Source: Dolichospermum sp. FACHB-1091 (GTDB lineage Bacteria; Cyanobacteriota; Cyanobacteriia; Cyanobacteriales; Nostocaceae). From it: a stretch of 64,000 nt of DNA. The stretch covers positions 1-64,000 of the forward strand of contig NZ_JACJSB010000006.1 of NCBI RefSeq assembly GCF_014697585.1, given 5' to 3'. The notes under the pieces were generated by a model. That model saw only the letters and a list, made by a program, of their open reading frames with translations. It searched no databases and was not told the DNA's origin. The position numbers and the translations under genes are program-made. Shown one piece after another: positions 45,941-55,031 of this stretch (its first letter is position 1; each line of letters begins with the position of its first letter).

Positions 45941-46717
45941 ATGTCTAGTATAAATACGGGTATTGAGTGGACAGATAAAACTTGGAATCCTACAACTGGT
46001 TGTAACAAAGTTAGTCCAGGTTGCTTACATTGTTATGCAGAAGCTTTAACTAAACGCTTTCCTAATAACTTTAAAAACGGATTTGATTTAACTCTACACC
46101 CAGAAAGATTGACAGAACCTTTAAAATGGCGTACTCCCAGTAGAATCTTTGTTAATTCCATGAGTGATCTTTTTCATGAAGAAGTACCTTTAGATTTTAT
46201 TCAAAATGTATTTAAAGTGATTCATGCTACACCTCATCATATATATCAAATATTAACAAAAAGACCGGAAAGATTAGTTGAATTAGCACCACATCTAGAC
46301 TTTCATAAAAATATATGGTTAGGTGTATCAGTGGAAAATCAAAGTTATGTTTCTCGTATTGATTTACTGCGTCAAGTGCCGGCAAATGTGCGTTTTCTTT
46401 CCTGTGAACCATTATTAGGTTCATTAGATCTTGACCTGATAAATATTGATTGGGTGATTGTTGGTGGCGAATCTGGTCAAAAACATCGTCCGATGAAAAT
46501 TGAATGGGCTGAAGAAATTCGTGATCAATGTCAAAAAGCAGAAGTAGCATTTTTCTTTAAGCAAATTGGTGGTAGAACTTCTAAAGCTGGGGGTAAGTTA
46601 TTAGATGGTAAAATATGGGATGAAATGCCAGAAGCGTGGAAAGAGCATCAAAATACCTGGGGTAAATCTCCAAGAAAATTATTAGTGAAAACGGAAAGCT
46701 TAGGACTTACTGCTTAG
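45941..46717 (+). CDS. Three-Cys-motif protein, phage Gp37/Gp68 family (DUF5131)
   Basis: A 258-residue protein with the family hallmarks: TWNPTTGC-x6-C-x2-CYAE, giving C21, C28, C31 (three cysteines spaced CX6CX2C), then FVNSMSDLFHEEVP, ILTKRPERL, WLGVSVENQ, FLSCEPLLGSL, VIVGGESG and FFFKQIGGR. The cysteine spacing and TIM-barrel-like motif order resemble radical-SAM enzymes, but the activity is unproven. Its 3' end overlaps the convergent TcmP gene by 11 bases, and that pairing is a recognised but uncharacterised module found in phages and mobile regions. Confidence 0.88.
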   Translation: MSSINTGIEWTDKTWNPTTGCNKVSPGCLHCYAEALTKRFPNNFKNGFDLTLHPERLTEPLKWRTPSRIFVNSMSDLFHEEVPLDFIQNVFKVIHATPHHIYQILTKRPERLVELAPHLDFHKNIWLGVSVENQSYVSRIDLLRQVPANVRFLSCEPLLGSLDLDLINIDWVIVGGESGQKHRPMKIEWAEEIRDQCQKAEVAFFFKQIGGRTSKAGGKLLDGKIWDEMPEAWKEHQNTWGKSPRKLLVKTESLGLTA

Positions 46718-47846
46718 GGGGAAATGTAACTTTAACAGAATCTGCAAAAGTATTTTTTTTTCGTTTATTAACAGGTGGTTCGGCTGTAATTTTACCTTGA
46801 GATTCAAGATTAATAAGAGCAGTTTTGTAATTTTTACTAATGTAACTTCTACCAACGTTGTGCTGCATATAAATTTCTTGCATAGTTATTGTTTGACCTG
46901 CAAATTCATCCATTAACATTTGTTCTAAATCATCTAGAGGACGTGATATTTCAAATAGTAATGGCTGTCTAATGGTAGCTGGATTATATTCAAAAGACGG
47001 TACACCTTGATTTTGCTCGGAGCTTTCTTTGGCCATTACATCTCTTTTCATAATTTCATACCCTTTGAAGTGCTTGCTTACAAAAATTAGATGATGGCTA
47101 GTACGGTTTCCATTCTCATGTTTAAATCGAAATGGTAAAACATACTTTCTATCCATTTCTTGCAGAGATTTACAAATTGCCTCTATAATCGTTAACTCTC
47201 TTTCATCAGAATTAAGTTGTTGCAGTTCTTCACGTAATTCATCTCCTCTAACTTTTCCGAAAAGTGCATTCATGTGTTCTTGAACTTTTGCATTTCCTAA
47301 ACCCATATTGATTCGATTATAGTTGAAAAAGAATATACAATCACAACCCCAGTTTTTCACAACTGAGTTGATTAATTTTAAGGATAAGCCTTTATACCCC
47401 CACGGGTCTACAAAAAACAATGTTGGGACTAATTTTAGCTTTTCAAATGTTCCAACAATCTTTTCACCGACTTCATAATTACTTATATGAGGTTTATATT
47501 TTAGATTTTCAATACCAGGAATTTCGTCTATAGCTGCTTCCAGAGAGTTGGTATGCTCAGGATCAGCATCATTAAATAATGTTTTCAGCATATTTCGCAT
47601 ATCTGGATCAGAAATTGCTGTTTCTAAAACCTTGATGGGTGTTGATTTTGAGCCGTCTTTGTATCTACCTGATCCTGCAAAAAGGTCTATGTAAGCTATT
47701 CTTTCATCAACTTTTTCACCTTGATTTTTACGCTTTTTAATCTCTCTAATAATTACGTTTGCCCAAACCCTGAAATATTTCTCAACAATTCTGGCTTTTA
47801 CCAAAGATTGCTCTTTCTGTTCATCAAAGAAGGAATCGTTACTCAT
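46707..47846 (-). CDS. tcmP: Three-Cys-motif partner protein TcmP
   Basis: A 379-residue protein of the TcmP family, defined by co-occurrence with three-Cys-motif proteins. The N-terminal part has a methyltransferase-like Rossmann motif, IAYIDLFAGSGRYKDGSKST (51-69), then LFNDADPEH and LFFVDPWGYKGLSLKLI, where Asp-Pro-Trp-Gly resembles a catalytic motif of nucleic-acid methyltransferases. The C-terminus has a winged-helix-like segment (ITMQEIYMQHNVGRSYISKN). Substrate unknown. The gene converges on and overlaps the DUF5131 gene, giving coupled antisense 3' ends. ATG at 47846. Confidence 0.88.
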   Translation of the reverse strand: MSNDSFFDEQKEQSLVKARIVEKYFRVWANVIIREIKKRKNQGEKVDERIAYIDLFAGSGRYKDGSKSTPIKVLETAISDPDMRNMLKTLFNDADPEHTNSLEAAIDEIPGIENLKYKPHISNYEVGEKIVGTFEKLKLVPTLFFVDPWGYKGLSLKLINSVVKNWGCDCIFFFNYNRINMGLGNAKVQEHMNALFGKVRGDELREELQQLNSDERELTIIEAICKSLQEMDRKYVLPFRFKHENGNRTSHHLIFVSKHFKGYEIMKRDVMAKESSEQNQGVPSFEYNPATIRQPLLFEISRPLDDLEQMLMDEFAGQTITMQEIYMQHNVGRSYISKNYKTALINLESQGKITAEPPVNKRKKNTFADSVKVTFPPKQ

Positions 47847-47951
47847 AAGTAATGCTTCTATCTATACTCTTATTATAATAGTGTATAAATTACTGAATTT
47901 CTATAAATGACACCAAAATATTTTAAGTTTTGTAGTTTTTTTTCTCGTTTT

Positions 47952-47980
47952 CTCGTTCCCATACTCTGTATGGGAACGAG
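47952..47980. repeat. CTCGTTCCCATAC hairpin
   Basis: A perfect 13-bp stem (CTCGTTCCCATAC / GTATGGGAACGAG) with loop TCT, upstream of tcmP. This palindrome type is common between cyanobacterial genes. Confidence 0.7.
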
Positions 47981-48017
47981 ATAAAATTCTGACCCCTGAA
48001 TTTTGTTTTCACAAAAA

Positions 48018-48051
48018 AAATCCCTGCAATCTTGGAAGACTACAGAGATTT
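48018..48051 (-). terminator. Terminator of the initiator tRNA gene
   Basis: On the minus strand AAATCTCTGTAGTCT pairs imperfectly with AGATTGCAGGGATTT, followed by a run of at least six Ts (A-run at plus 48013-48020). It lies just downstream of the tRNA. Confidence 0.65.
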
Positions 48052-48066
48052 GTTTTTTTATTCATT

Positions 48067-48143
<77 letters not shown>

Positions 48144-48203
48144 ATGCTTTCGTCGTTTTCCTCTCGACTTCTTTAATATAACGCGAAGTCAAAAGTTTGT
48201 CAA

Positions 48204-49157
48204 CTACAAAAGCGATAATTCTCCAATTACTTCCAAACGCTTATATTTCCCCAGGTTCATAAATTTTTCGGAGAGGCTTTGGGCAATACTGGGACTAATC
48301 CAACCCATTTGTTGGAGGAGGTGAATAGCCGCCGCGTATTTAGCGCGTTTTGAGCCATCCATGACTTTAATAGCTAATCCCATACCTTCACCAAGTAGGC
48401 TAATGCACTGCACACCTTCTGCACCAGATTTACTAACTACTTCGCTAGGAGTTAAGCGCATCAATTCGGTGTCAAACTCTCCTTCTCCAGCAACCATTGT
48501 GGGATGATGGTTCATAGCGCGAACAATACGTTCCATGTCAACGCTATTACTGGAAGCAAGCACGGCATATAAAGAGGCCATTTGACTGAGTTGCATCAAA
48601 TATGTGGGTGCGCCACAGTCATCATGGGCGGTGAGAAATTCTTCCGCTGGCATTCGCAGCAATTCTGCTATTTTAGTGATAATTAACTGTTGAACTGGGT
48701 GTTTACGATCTAAATAGTTAGTTAATGGCCAATGACGTTGTTGGCACACAGCTAACATTCCTGCGTGTTTACCAGAGCAGTTATATTCTAGAGAACTGCT
48801 TTTGCCGAGGGGAATTGGGCATTGTAGAGAATTTACTTCAATATCTGCCCGCCACAAAATGTTAAATACCTGTCTTACCTGTTCCATGCCGCCTTTGTGG
48901 GAACTGGTGATAATAGCTAAGTCTCTATCACTCAAACCATAGCGTTCTAGTGTGCCTGTGCTGGCAACAGCCAGTGCTTGAAATGGTTTGAGGGCGGAAC
49001 GGACAAATGCAGCAGTTTCAGCGTTACCGGCCACAGAAAGAACCCGTCCCCTGTCGTCGCTAACTACAGCTTGGACTATATGCCGAGATTCGATAATACC
49101 TTCCCGCAATAACCGGACTTCCAGTGCTGCGGATTGAGTTCGTTTTCCCATTGTCAT
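48204..49157 (-). CDS. Asparaginase (asparaginase II family)
   Basis: Hydrolyses asparagine to aspartate and ammonia. The 317-residue protein belongs to the Rhizobium/Aspergillus-type family (PF06089), not to the E. coli type: LREGIIESRHIVQAVV, ALKPFQAL, IITSSHKGG, YNCSGKHAGMLA and HDDCGAPTY are its conserved blocks. ATG at 49157 or the ATG two codons later. Heptamer repeats (TTGTCAG) precede it. It follows CGLD27 on the same strand but is separated by those repeats. Confidence 0.92.
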   Translation of the reverse strand: MTMGKRTQSAALEVRLLREGIIESRHIVQAVVSDDRGRVLSVAGNAETAAFVRSALKPFQALAVASTGTLERYGLSDRDLAIITSSHKGGMEQVRQVFNILWRADIEVNSLQCPIPLGKSSSLEYNCSGKHAGMLAVCQQRHWPLTNYLDRKHPVQQLIITKIAELLRMPAEEFLTAHDDCGAPTYLMQLSQMASLYAVLASSNSVDMERIVRAMNHHPTMVAGEGEFDTELMRLTPSEVVSKSGAEGVQCISLLGEGMGLAIKVMDGSKRAKYAAAIHLLQQMGWISPSIAQSLSEKFMNLGKYKRLEVIGELSLL

Positions 49158-49175
49158 GGGTTTATATCTACTTTG

Positions 49176-49215
49176 TGAATTGTCAGTTGTCAGTTGTCAG
49201 TTGTCAGTTATCGGT
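49176..49215. repeat. TTGTCAG heptamer array
   Basis: Four tandem TTGTCAG copies with a degenerate fifth, between asparaginase and CGLD27 genes. STRR class. Confidence 0.85.
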
Positions 49216-49251
49216 TGTTTTACTAATAACCAATAAATAATGACTATTTAC

Positions 49252-49752
49252 TTACAAAAAATGCCAAATTATAGCACCAATAAGATACATTAGAGCCAAG
49301 GCAGCAAAGGTAATTTGCAAGCGTTGGAAAATGGGTTTGATTTCGTAGGTAACAATTAAGCGATCGCGGGTAATGACTGCTTGGGGTTTTGTCCAAGTTT
49401 GTCCATCATACCAACCGGATTCTTCATAGAATATAGTGGGGCTGTAAAGGCGATCACCTATATAGAACCAGCCTAAATACAACCTAATCAAGACTAGGAC
49501 TACAGTGATACTAGCAGCACCAGATCCACAAAGGAGAAAATTGAAAATCTGCTTTTGGGGAGGAAAACTGGCTGCGGCCACAGGTCCTGCTATCAACCAA
49601 GACCAAGCCCAAATCCAAAAGATTTTTTTGCTGTAGTTACCCCAGCTTAAGGTCGTATCCCGAAATAACCAGGCGTTTTTTAATTCCTCGTACTCATTCA
49701 GTGGTTGTTGTTCTGTAGGAACTGGACAATTCTCAAGAGATGATCGGATCAT
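49252..49752 (-). CDS. CGLD27 family (DUF1230) membrane protein
   Basis: A 166-residue protein conserved across cyanobacteria, algae and plants (CGLD27). It has a soluble N-terminus (PVPTEQQPLNEYEELKNAWLF), two hydrophobic segments around 45-95 (FWIWAWSWLIAGPVAAASF and SITVVLVLIRLYLGWFYIG), the conserved GDRLYSPTIFYEESGWYDGQ block and a final helix. The plant and algal homologues are implicated in chloroplast iron-stress responses; bacterial function is undefined. It starts 5 bases after the rsfS stop codon, so the two genes form one operon. Confidence 0.92.
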   Translation of the reverse strand: MIRSSLENCPVPTEQQPLNEYEELKNAWLFRDTTLSWGNYSKKIFWIWAWSWLIAGPVAAASFPPQKQIFNFLLCGSGAASITVVLVLIRLYLGWFYIGDRLYSPTIFYEESGWYDGQTWTKPQAVITRDRLIVTYEIKPIFQRLQITFAALALMYLIGAIIWHFL

Positions 49753-49757
49753 ATTGG

Positions 49758-50195
49758 TTAACCCCCAACATCATCGGAGTTTGGTATGGAAATACGTTCC
49801 GCGTGTCCCCAGAACGCTTCTAAATTATAAAACTCTCGTTCCCTTGGCATCATGATATGGACGATGACATCGCCATAATCTTGTAGTACCCATGTTCCTT
49901 CTGCTTTTCCTTCTGTGCGTTGGGGTCGTCGTTGCCACTCAATTTCAACTTGTCCTTCTATTGCGTCTGCAATTGCTCTAACTTGTACTTTAGAGTAACC
50001 AGTCATGATCACAAAATAATCAGATAGGTAAGAAATTTCTGCAACATTTAGCAAGACAATTCCTATAGCTTTACGGTCTAAAGCTGCTTGAGCAATAGTT
50101 AAGGCTAAATTTTTACTCGTAGTTCCTGTATCAGTTTTAGGTCTGATTACAATGTTCTTTGTCAATGAGAAATTTCTTGGGAAAGATTCAGTCAT
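49758..50195 (-). CDS. rsfS: Ribosome silencing factor RsfS (Iojap)
   Basis: A 145-residue protein that binds ribosomal protein uL14 and blocks subunit joining under starvation. Typical motifs are AQAALDRKAIGIVLLNV, SYLSDYFVIMTGYSKVQVRAIADAI, EGTWVLQDYGDVIVHIMMPREREFY and FWGHAERI. A 25-residue N-terminal extension precedes the domain; ATG at 50195. First gene of an rsfS-CGLD27 operon. Confidence 0.95.
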   Translation of the reverse strand: MTESFPRNFSLTKNIVIRPKTDTGTTSKNLALTIAQAALDRKAIGIVLLNVAEISYLSDYFVIMTGYSKVQVRAIADAIEGQVEIEWQRRPQRTEGKAEGTWVLQDYGDVIVHIMMPREREFYNLEAFWGHAERISIPNSDDVGG

Positions 50196-50379
50196 TCAAC
50201 CTCAGGTGCTTTTTTAATGGAAGCAACTACTTGTTCAACTTACTTACAAATATCTGAACTGCAATTGTGTGGATAGGTTTTTCTTGAATAGTAACATATT
50301 CTACATGGCAACGGGAGTCATAATTCAGAATTGCTGGAGAAATAAGGCCAGAAAAAAATTTTTCCCCACACACCAGACA

Positions 50380-50463
50380 TCTCCGGGAATTAAATAAGCG
50401 TAACCTCAAACCCCACTGGGGAGAATGAATTGTCCTTAAAGTATTTTACCGGAGATGTCTACT
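50380..50463. repeat. Inverted repeat AGACATCTCCGG / CCGGAGATGTCT
   Basis: A 12-bp perfect inverted repeat with about 57 bases between arms, with an inner CCCCACTGGGG hairpin, between the glycosyltransferase stop and rsfS. It could be a MITE relic or a structured leader of rsfS. Confidence 0.55.
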
Positions 50464-50503
50464 GGATTCTCGCAGATGTTTTGACTTTCAGTTATTAACC
50501 TCA

Positions 50504-51775
50504 TTAAATTTGGGGTTTGCTGACGACACCAGAAGTAATTGCTGTGTCATCTGCTATCACTGATTTGAATAGTGCCTCATATTCATTTAATGTTTGTTCA
50601 AGCGCATAATAGTCAACTGCATGCTGGCGACTTTTATCACCTAACTGTTTTACCTTTTCTGGTTTTCGGTACAATTCCAAAATTGCTGTAGCTAACGCTT
50701 CGGGGTCTTCAGGGGGAACTAACATCCCACCACCACTTTTTTTAATGGCTTTAAATGCAGTACCATTTTCAGGAACAGATCCCACTAATGCTCTTCCACT
50801 GGCCAGTAACACTTGAATTTTTGATGGCATATTGAAAGATATAACATTTTTCTTCTGCACTACCAAGCCAATATCAGCAGCAGCCAACATTTGTGGCAAC
50901 TTTTGACGGGGTTGAAAAGGTAATAATAAAACGTTATCCGCACCATAATCTAGACATTGCTGCTGTAATCGCTGTAAACCTTTGGCTTCTCCCACGATAA
51001 CAAAAGTAATATCTTGAATCTCTCGGAGTTTGGCGGCAGTCTGAATAACAGTTTCTAAACCTTGGGTTAGGGCTATATTACCAGAATATAAGACGACAAA
51101 TTTCCCCTTGAGATTATGTGTGGCTCGGAAAGGGTTCTCTTCTTTAGGTAGGGGACGAATAAAATTGACATCAACCGAATTGGGGATGTGCACAATTTTT
51201 TGAGATGGTACACCCTTAGCCAGTAGATTATCAGCAAACCCTTCGCTAATAACACTAATTTTATTAGCAGAGGCGTAAGCAAATTTTTCCAAGGCTGTAA
51301 ATACTCTGATCAGTAATTTATTTTTCAGTAACCCTAAATGGATTGCTGCTTCTGGTAGTATGTCTTGCAAGTTTAGGACTACAGGACAGGAACTTAAGAA
51401 CCCTAGAAAGGTTGCAGGAACACAGACTGGCAAGGATGGAGAAGGGAAAAGAATGACTTCTGGTCGCCAACCCATCAAGGCCGGAAAGAAGCTTGTGAGA
51501 ACAAAACTACTATCTAATAGTAGTCGATCTAAAAGATTTGGTTGGGGACGAATCCAAACATAACTACGTTGGATATGCACACCATTAATATTTTCATCTA
51601 CATAGAATTTACCCCGGTATTCTTCATAAATTTGTCTTGCAGGGTAGTTAGGCATAGCTGTAACTACGCGCACTTGATGTCCACGCTTGACTAATCCCTC
51701 CGCTAAATGAGTCATGATTGGTGCTATACCAATCGGTTCTGGGTGATAGTTGTAGGAGTAAATTAAAATTCGCAT
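50504..51775 (-). CDS. Glycosyltransferase family 4, WcaI type
   Basis: A 423-residue GT-B glycosyltransferase with the WcaI-like N-terminus MRILIYSYNYHPEPIGIAPI, then VVTAMPNYP, NLQDILPEAA and the C-terminal donor-binding part VVLYSGNIALTQGLETVI and GGGMLVPPEDPEALA. Such enzymes build colanic-acid-like exopolysaccharide. The ATG at 51775 starts at the family's first residue; 22 upstream in-frame residues are not conserved in type. No other polysaccharide gene is adjacent; the STAS-sugar transferase at 38.8 kb is the only related one in the window. Sugar donor unknown. Confidence 0.92.
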   Translation of the reverse strand: MRILIYSYNYHPEPIGIAPIMTHLAEGLVKRGHQVRVVTAMPNYPARQIYEEYRGKFYVDENINGVHIQRSYVWIRPQPNLLDRLLLDSSFVLTSFFPALMGWRPEVILFPSPSLPVCVPATFLGFLSSCPVVLNLQDILPEAAIHLGLLKNKLLIRVFTALEKFAYASANKISVISEGFADNLLAKGVPSQKIVHIPNSVDVNFIRPLPKEENPFRATHNLKGKFVVLYSGNIALTQGLETVIQTAAKLREIQDITFVIVGEAKGLQRLQQQCLDYGADNVLLLPFQPRQKLPQMLAAADIGLVVQKKNVISFNMPSKIQVLLASGRALVGSVPENGTAFKAIKKSGGGMLVPPEDPEALATAILELYRKPEKVKQLGDKSRQHAVDYYALEQTLNEYEALFKSVIADDTAITSGVVSKPQI

Positions 51776-52014
51776 AATAGAGCTTGTCAATGTACCCTGG
51801 TTGTTATTCAAACGAAACCCAATACTTGTCTCTGATATCACTTTTTAGATCAGTCAGGTAGACATTATACACAATTATGTTGTCTTTTTGGACTTTTCTA
51901 TTTTCAGCAGACCTGTCGGAAATATATACAAAAAAAATCATAGAATGGCAACCGGAGATATACCGTGGATATACTTGATATGAAAAATATTGTCCATATT
52001 GTCCACCCTACTTA

Positions 52015-52233
52015 TGGCTTGCTGAAAAAGTTGTCTGTGAGGGTAGGGAATAGGGAACTCTTAACTGGGAACAGTTTCAGATATCTGGATATTCTCAATT
52101 TCCTATTCCTAGATCCGACAAAGAAAAATGTAACTTTTTTCAGACACCATCGGTCAAAACCTGGCACTTTTTTGTTTGAAAAATCCGCGAAACCCCTATT
52201 AATAAATGGTTTTAGCTCTCTTCAGCCAGCCCT
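52015..52233 (+). repeat. MITE-like element with GGCTTGCTGAA / TTCAGCCAGCC ends
   Basis: The left end GGCTTGCTGAAAAAGTTGTC and right end CTCTTCAGCCAGCCCTA are imperfect inverted repeats. The left third matches 4933-4985, including the GGGAACTCTTAAC unit. Confidence 0.7.
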
Positions 52234-52255
52234 ACTTAGGTTTTTATGCCTTTCC

Positions 52256-52387
52256 AAGTAAGTTGGCGTGAAAAATTGTCGTTATAGCGAGGGAACAGGG
52301 AACTCTTAACTGGGAACAGAAAAGAGGTTTCGGGCAACTTTACTTTTCGTTACATATTTCGGTTTTTTTCCGTTCACCTACTTACTC
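52256..52387 (+). repeat. MITE-like element of the AAGTAAGTTGGCG family
   Basis: Left end AAGTAAGTTGGCGTGAAAAA, one GGGAACTCTTAACTGGGAAC unit, GCAACTTTACTTTTCGTTAC, right end GTTCACCTACTTACTC. It is the cleanest short copy of the family at 40938 and 42751. Confidence 0.8.
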
Positions 52388-52398
52388 AAAACATTAGA

Positions 52399-53154
52399 TT
52401 AATCTGCAAGGACTTTACTTTTCGCTTTTACTGACATAGGTGTAAAGACTTTGGCATTAATCGGTTTTAGCACTTGCAGCCCATTTAAATTCTGTAAACA
52501 GTCTAAAGCTGCCTCCCGAATTATTACTTCTTTTTCCTGACTAAGTAGAAGTTGCAAGCATTTTATAACATCTTTTGGTATTGCTGTATCAAATCGTTGG
52601 CGAGCAATAAGCTTATTCAGTTTACCTATAGCAACTAAACGTTTTAAAGGATCTACTTCTGTTAAATTGCTTAACAATTGATCAAGATAATCTTCCTGTT
52701 GACTTCCCTGAAAACTGAATATTTGCCAGACCAACAAAATTAAAGTCAATAATGTGCCTATACCTTGAGTAATAGCACCGACAGCCAACCAAGGACTAGG
52801 GGAATCAACCCAAATTGCCGAAGCCATGTAAGTTATCACAGTGGCAATACCACCACTAGCAATAGAATAGGCTAAACGACCGTTGGGACTAGTAATTAAC
52901 TTTTGTATTTCTAGCCAGTTTAATTGCCAATTAAATTTCGGTATTAAGTAAGTAAATACCATAATACCAACACCAACAACAAGTGCTAATAATAGTTGCC
53001 AATTCCATAGCAACATAGCCACAATTATTGTTAATAAACCTAGCAAAAAACCAGGTTCAGAGAAATGTTTAAAAATCCGCCCTTCTCTGTTTCCTATCTT
53101 GATTTCCGAAATTTGATTAATGAATTGTCTCCAAGAAGACGAAGCCTGTGTCAC
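52399..53154 (-). CDS. Membrane protein with C-terminal helical (HEAT-like) region
   Basis: A 251-residue protein with four hydrophobic helices (about 32-50, 53-68, 98-114, 124-146) and a soluble C-terminus of paired helices (LLSNLTEVDPLKRLVAIGKL and CLQLLLSQEKEVIIREAALD) that looks like an armadillo/HEAT repeat pair. The start is GTG at 53154 (GTG ACA CAG). No function recognised; similar proteins occur in other cyanobacteria. Same strand as DUF4330, 200 bases downstream of it. Confidence 0.7.
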   Translation of the reverse strand: MTQASSSWRQFINQISEIKIGNREGRIFKHFSEPGFLLGLLTIIVAMLLWNWQLLLALVVGVGIMVFTYLIPKFNWQLNWLEIQKLITSPNGRLAYSIASGGIATVITYMASAIWVDSPSPWLAVGAITQGIGTLLTLILLVWQIFSFQGSQQEDYLDQLLSNLTEVDPLKRLVAIGKLNKLIARQRFDTAIPKDVIKCLQLLLSQEKEVIIREAALDCLQNLNGLQVLKPINAKVFTPMSVKAKSKVLAD

Positions 53155-53355
53155 AGTATTTACCCACTTGATTACAAAATTGTCAAAATTATAAATTTAT
53201 CGTTTTTATACCCTGCTAAATCCGATTAGAAAAAATTAAAAATTAACGTCTTAAACTTTGGGCAATAATTAATGCCGCCATTGTGCCAGGCCGTTTTTTA
53301 CTAATTAATTATTATTGAGGATGAAATCAGGGAAATTTCACCCCTAACTATAATC

Positions 53356-53895
53356 TTATTTATCTTGTAACCGAATATCAATTACAGACGCATTAAAATT
53401 ATAGTTAAAACCTTCTAATTCAAAAGTCATACCAATTTTTACCTTGGTATTACCATTACCCAGAACTGGCCCATCTTTAGTTACTTTTGCATTATCTTCT
53501 AAGGTCAAGATAAAATCTGTACTGAAGTTGTTCTTACGAGGATCTGGTAATTCCTTCACAGAACCATCTGGTTGACCAATAGTCAGCATCCTATCTAACT
53601 GTTGAATGGATTTAATCCCCATCTGTCCATAGGGTTGATTGCGGATAATCACATTAGTTTTACCACCATTTGTGAATCCTTGTTTAAATAATTGTTTAGG
53701 GTCAAGAACATTAAGGCCACGCACTACTAAATCCACCTCAATTGGTACTGTTTTCGCACCCACTTGAGCCACAGAACCGGAAGTACCGGGGAAAACGAAG
53801 ATACCTACTATCACTAGTAAAATTACCAGCGCAGCACCTAAATCTAGTAGATTTATTTTACCGAACAAGCGACCTTTGGAATCTAAAATAGCCAT
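53356..53895 (-). CDS. DUF4330 domain protein
   Basis: A 179-residue protein with MAILDSKGRLFGKINLLDLG, one membrane helix (about 17-35) and a periplasmic beta-rich domain ending in FNYNFNASVIDIRL. This is the DUF4330 family, frequent in cyanobacteria and some Firmicutes; function unknown. ATG at 53895. Probably a single-gene transcript, divergent from the M48 protease at 54168. Confidence 0.85.
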   Translation of the reverse strand: MAILDSKGRLFGKINLLDLGAALVILLVIVGIFVFPGTSGSVAQVGAKTVPIEVDLVVRGLNVLDPKQLFKQGFTNGGKTNVIIRNQPYGQMGIKSIQQLDRMLTIGQPDGSVKELPDPRKNNFSTDFILTLEDNAKVTKDGPVLGNGNTKVKIGMTFELEGFNYNFNASVIDIRLQDK

Positions 53896-54167
53896 AACCA
53901 GTTTTGGATAAATTTCAGTTAAATTTTAAGTTAGGTAATTGATTGTACTAACAAGTTTTTGCAAATGATCCACAATCTTGATCACTGCATCAAAATTGAC
54001 AGAAACCAGGCGTTATGGTTATGGGGTAGTTTATCATAATTACAGTAAGTTATTTCCATGAATTATTTGTATGATATTAAATTGAAAATGCCTGAAAATG
54101 CAACTTACTAATCGGAAAATTCGTCCTCTAATTTTAAGCTCTCACAGGAATCTCATTTGACTAGATT

Positions 54168-55022
54168 ATGATTAACTGGCAAGGATTTCGGATAAATTAC
54201 CATTTATGGACACGACGCTGTTTATATCCGTTAATTTCTGTAAGTGTTGCTTTGTCTTTGTGCTTAAGTACAATCTTACCAAGTAAGGCTATAGATTTAT
54301 CACCCCTTTTATTTCAAGGGGTACAGATATTTAACTTATCTAATATATCTGATCGTGATGAAATTGATCTTGGTAAACAGATGAATCAGCAATTACACAA
54401 AGAAGTCAAAATCTCTCATAACTCACAGCTTCATAAATATATTAGCGAAGTAGGTAGACGTTTAGCCGCTAATAGCGATCGCCCAAATATCCCTTATACT
54501 TTTCAAGTAGTCGAAGATGCTGCTATTAATGCTTTTGCGACTACTGGTGGTTTTATTTATGTGAATACAGGTTTATTAAAAGCCGCAGATAATGAAGCAG
54601 AATTAGCTAGTGTATTAGCTCATGAAATGGGTCATATTGAAGGTAAACATTTAATTAAGCAAATGCGAGAACAAGCGATTATCAGTGGTGTTGCTACCCT
54701 AGCAGGTTTAGATAAAAATAAAGCTGTAGGTATTGGTGTACAACTCGCACTAAATCTTCCCCGAAGTCGTAAGGACGAATTTGATGCTGATAAAAGAGGA
54801 CTAGCGAACATCACCCGCAGTGGTTATGCTCAATCAGCTATGATTTCTTTTATGAAAAAGTTACAGAGTAGTAGTTCTGTACCTGCATTTTTAAGTACGC
54901 ATCCAGCCGCGAGTGAGCGAATTATTTCTCTTCAGCGTCAGATTAATAATCAACCAAGTAATCAAAATAACGGTTTGGATAATTTGGCCTATAAATCTAG
55001 AATTAGAGCATTTTTGCGGTAA
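54168..55022 (+). CDS. M48 family metalloprotease
   Basis: A 284-residue exported zinc peptidase. Signal peptide or anchor (about 20-41), then the M48 domain with H152-E-M-G-H156 (HEMGH zinc motif) and the downstream DEFDADKRG that supplies the third ligand. NAFATTGGFIYVNTGLL precedes the motif as in the BepA/YggG (LoiP) class, which handles outer-membrane proteins. Short for BepA because there is no TPR tail. ATG at 54168. Convergent with the phosphatase gene, 9 bases between stops. Confidence 0.92.
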   Translation: MINWQGFRINYHLWTRRCLYPLISVSVALSLCLSTILPSKAIDLSPLLFQGVQIFNLSNISDRDEIDLGKQMNQQLHKEVKISHNSQLHKYISEVGRRLAANSDRPNIPYTFQVVEDAAINAFATTGGFIYVNTGLLKAADNEAELASVLAHEMGHIEGKHLIKQMREQAIISGVATLAGLDKNKAVGIGVQLALNLPRSRKDEFDADKRGLANITRSGYAQSAMISFMKKLQSSSSVPAFLSTHPAASERIISLQRQINNQPSNQNNGLDNLAYKSRIRAFLR

Positions 55023-55031
55023 TTAGGCTTT

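Larger units (their letters stand above)
51776..52398. other. Repeat-filled intergenic region
   Basis: 623 bases between two minus-strand genes, with no gene. Two MITE-like elements occupy most of it (52015-52233 and 52256-52387). An open frame at 51965-52261 is a by-product of these repeats. Confidence 0.65.

Noticed and set aside
46227-46550. Minus-strand open frame inside the DUF5131 gene
   Set aside because: Antisense to conserved motifs of the real gene.
51965-52261. Open frame of 98 codons
   Set aside because: Made of two intergenic repeat elements; the LLKKLSVRVGNRELL segment recurs at 4937 for the same reason.
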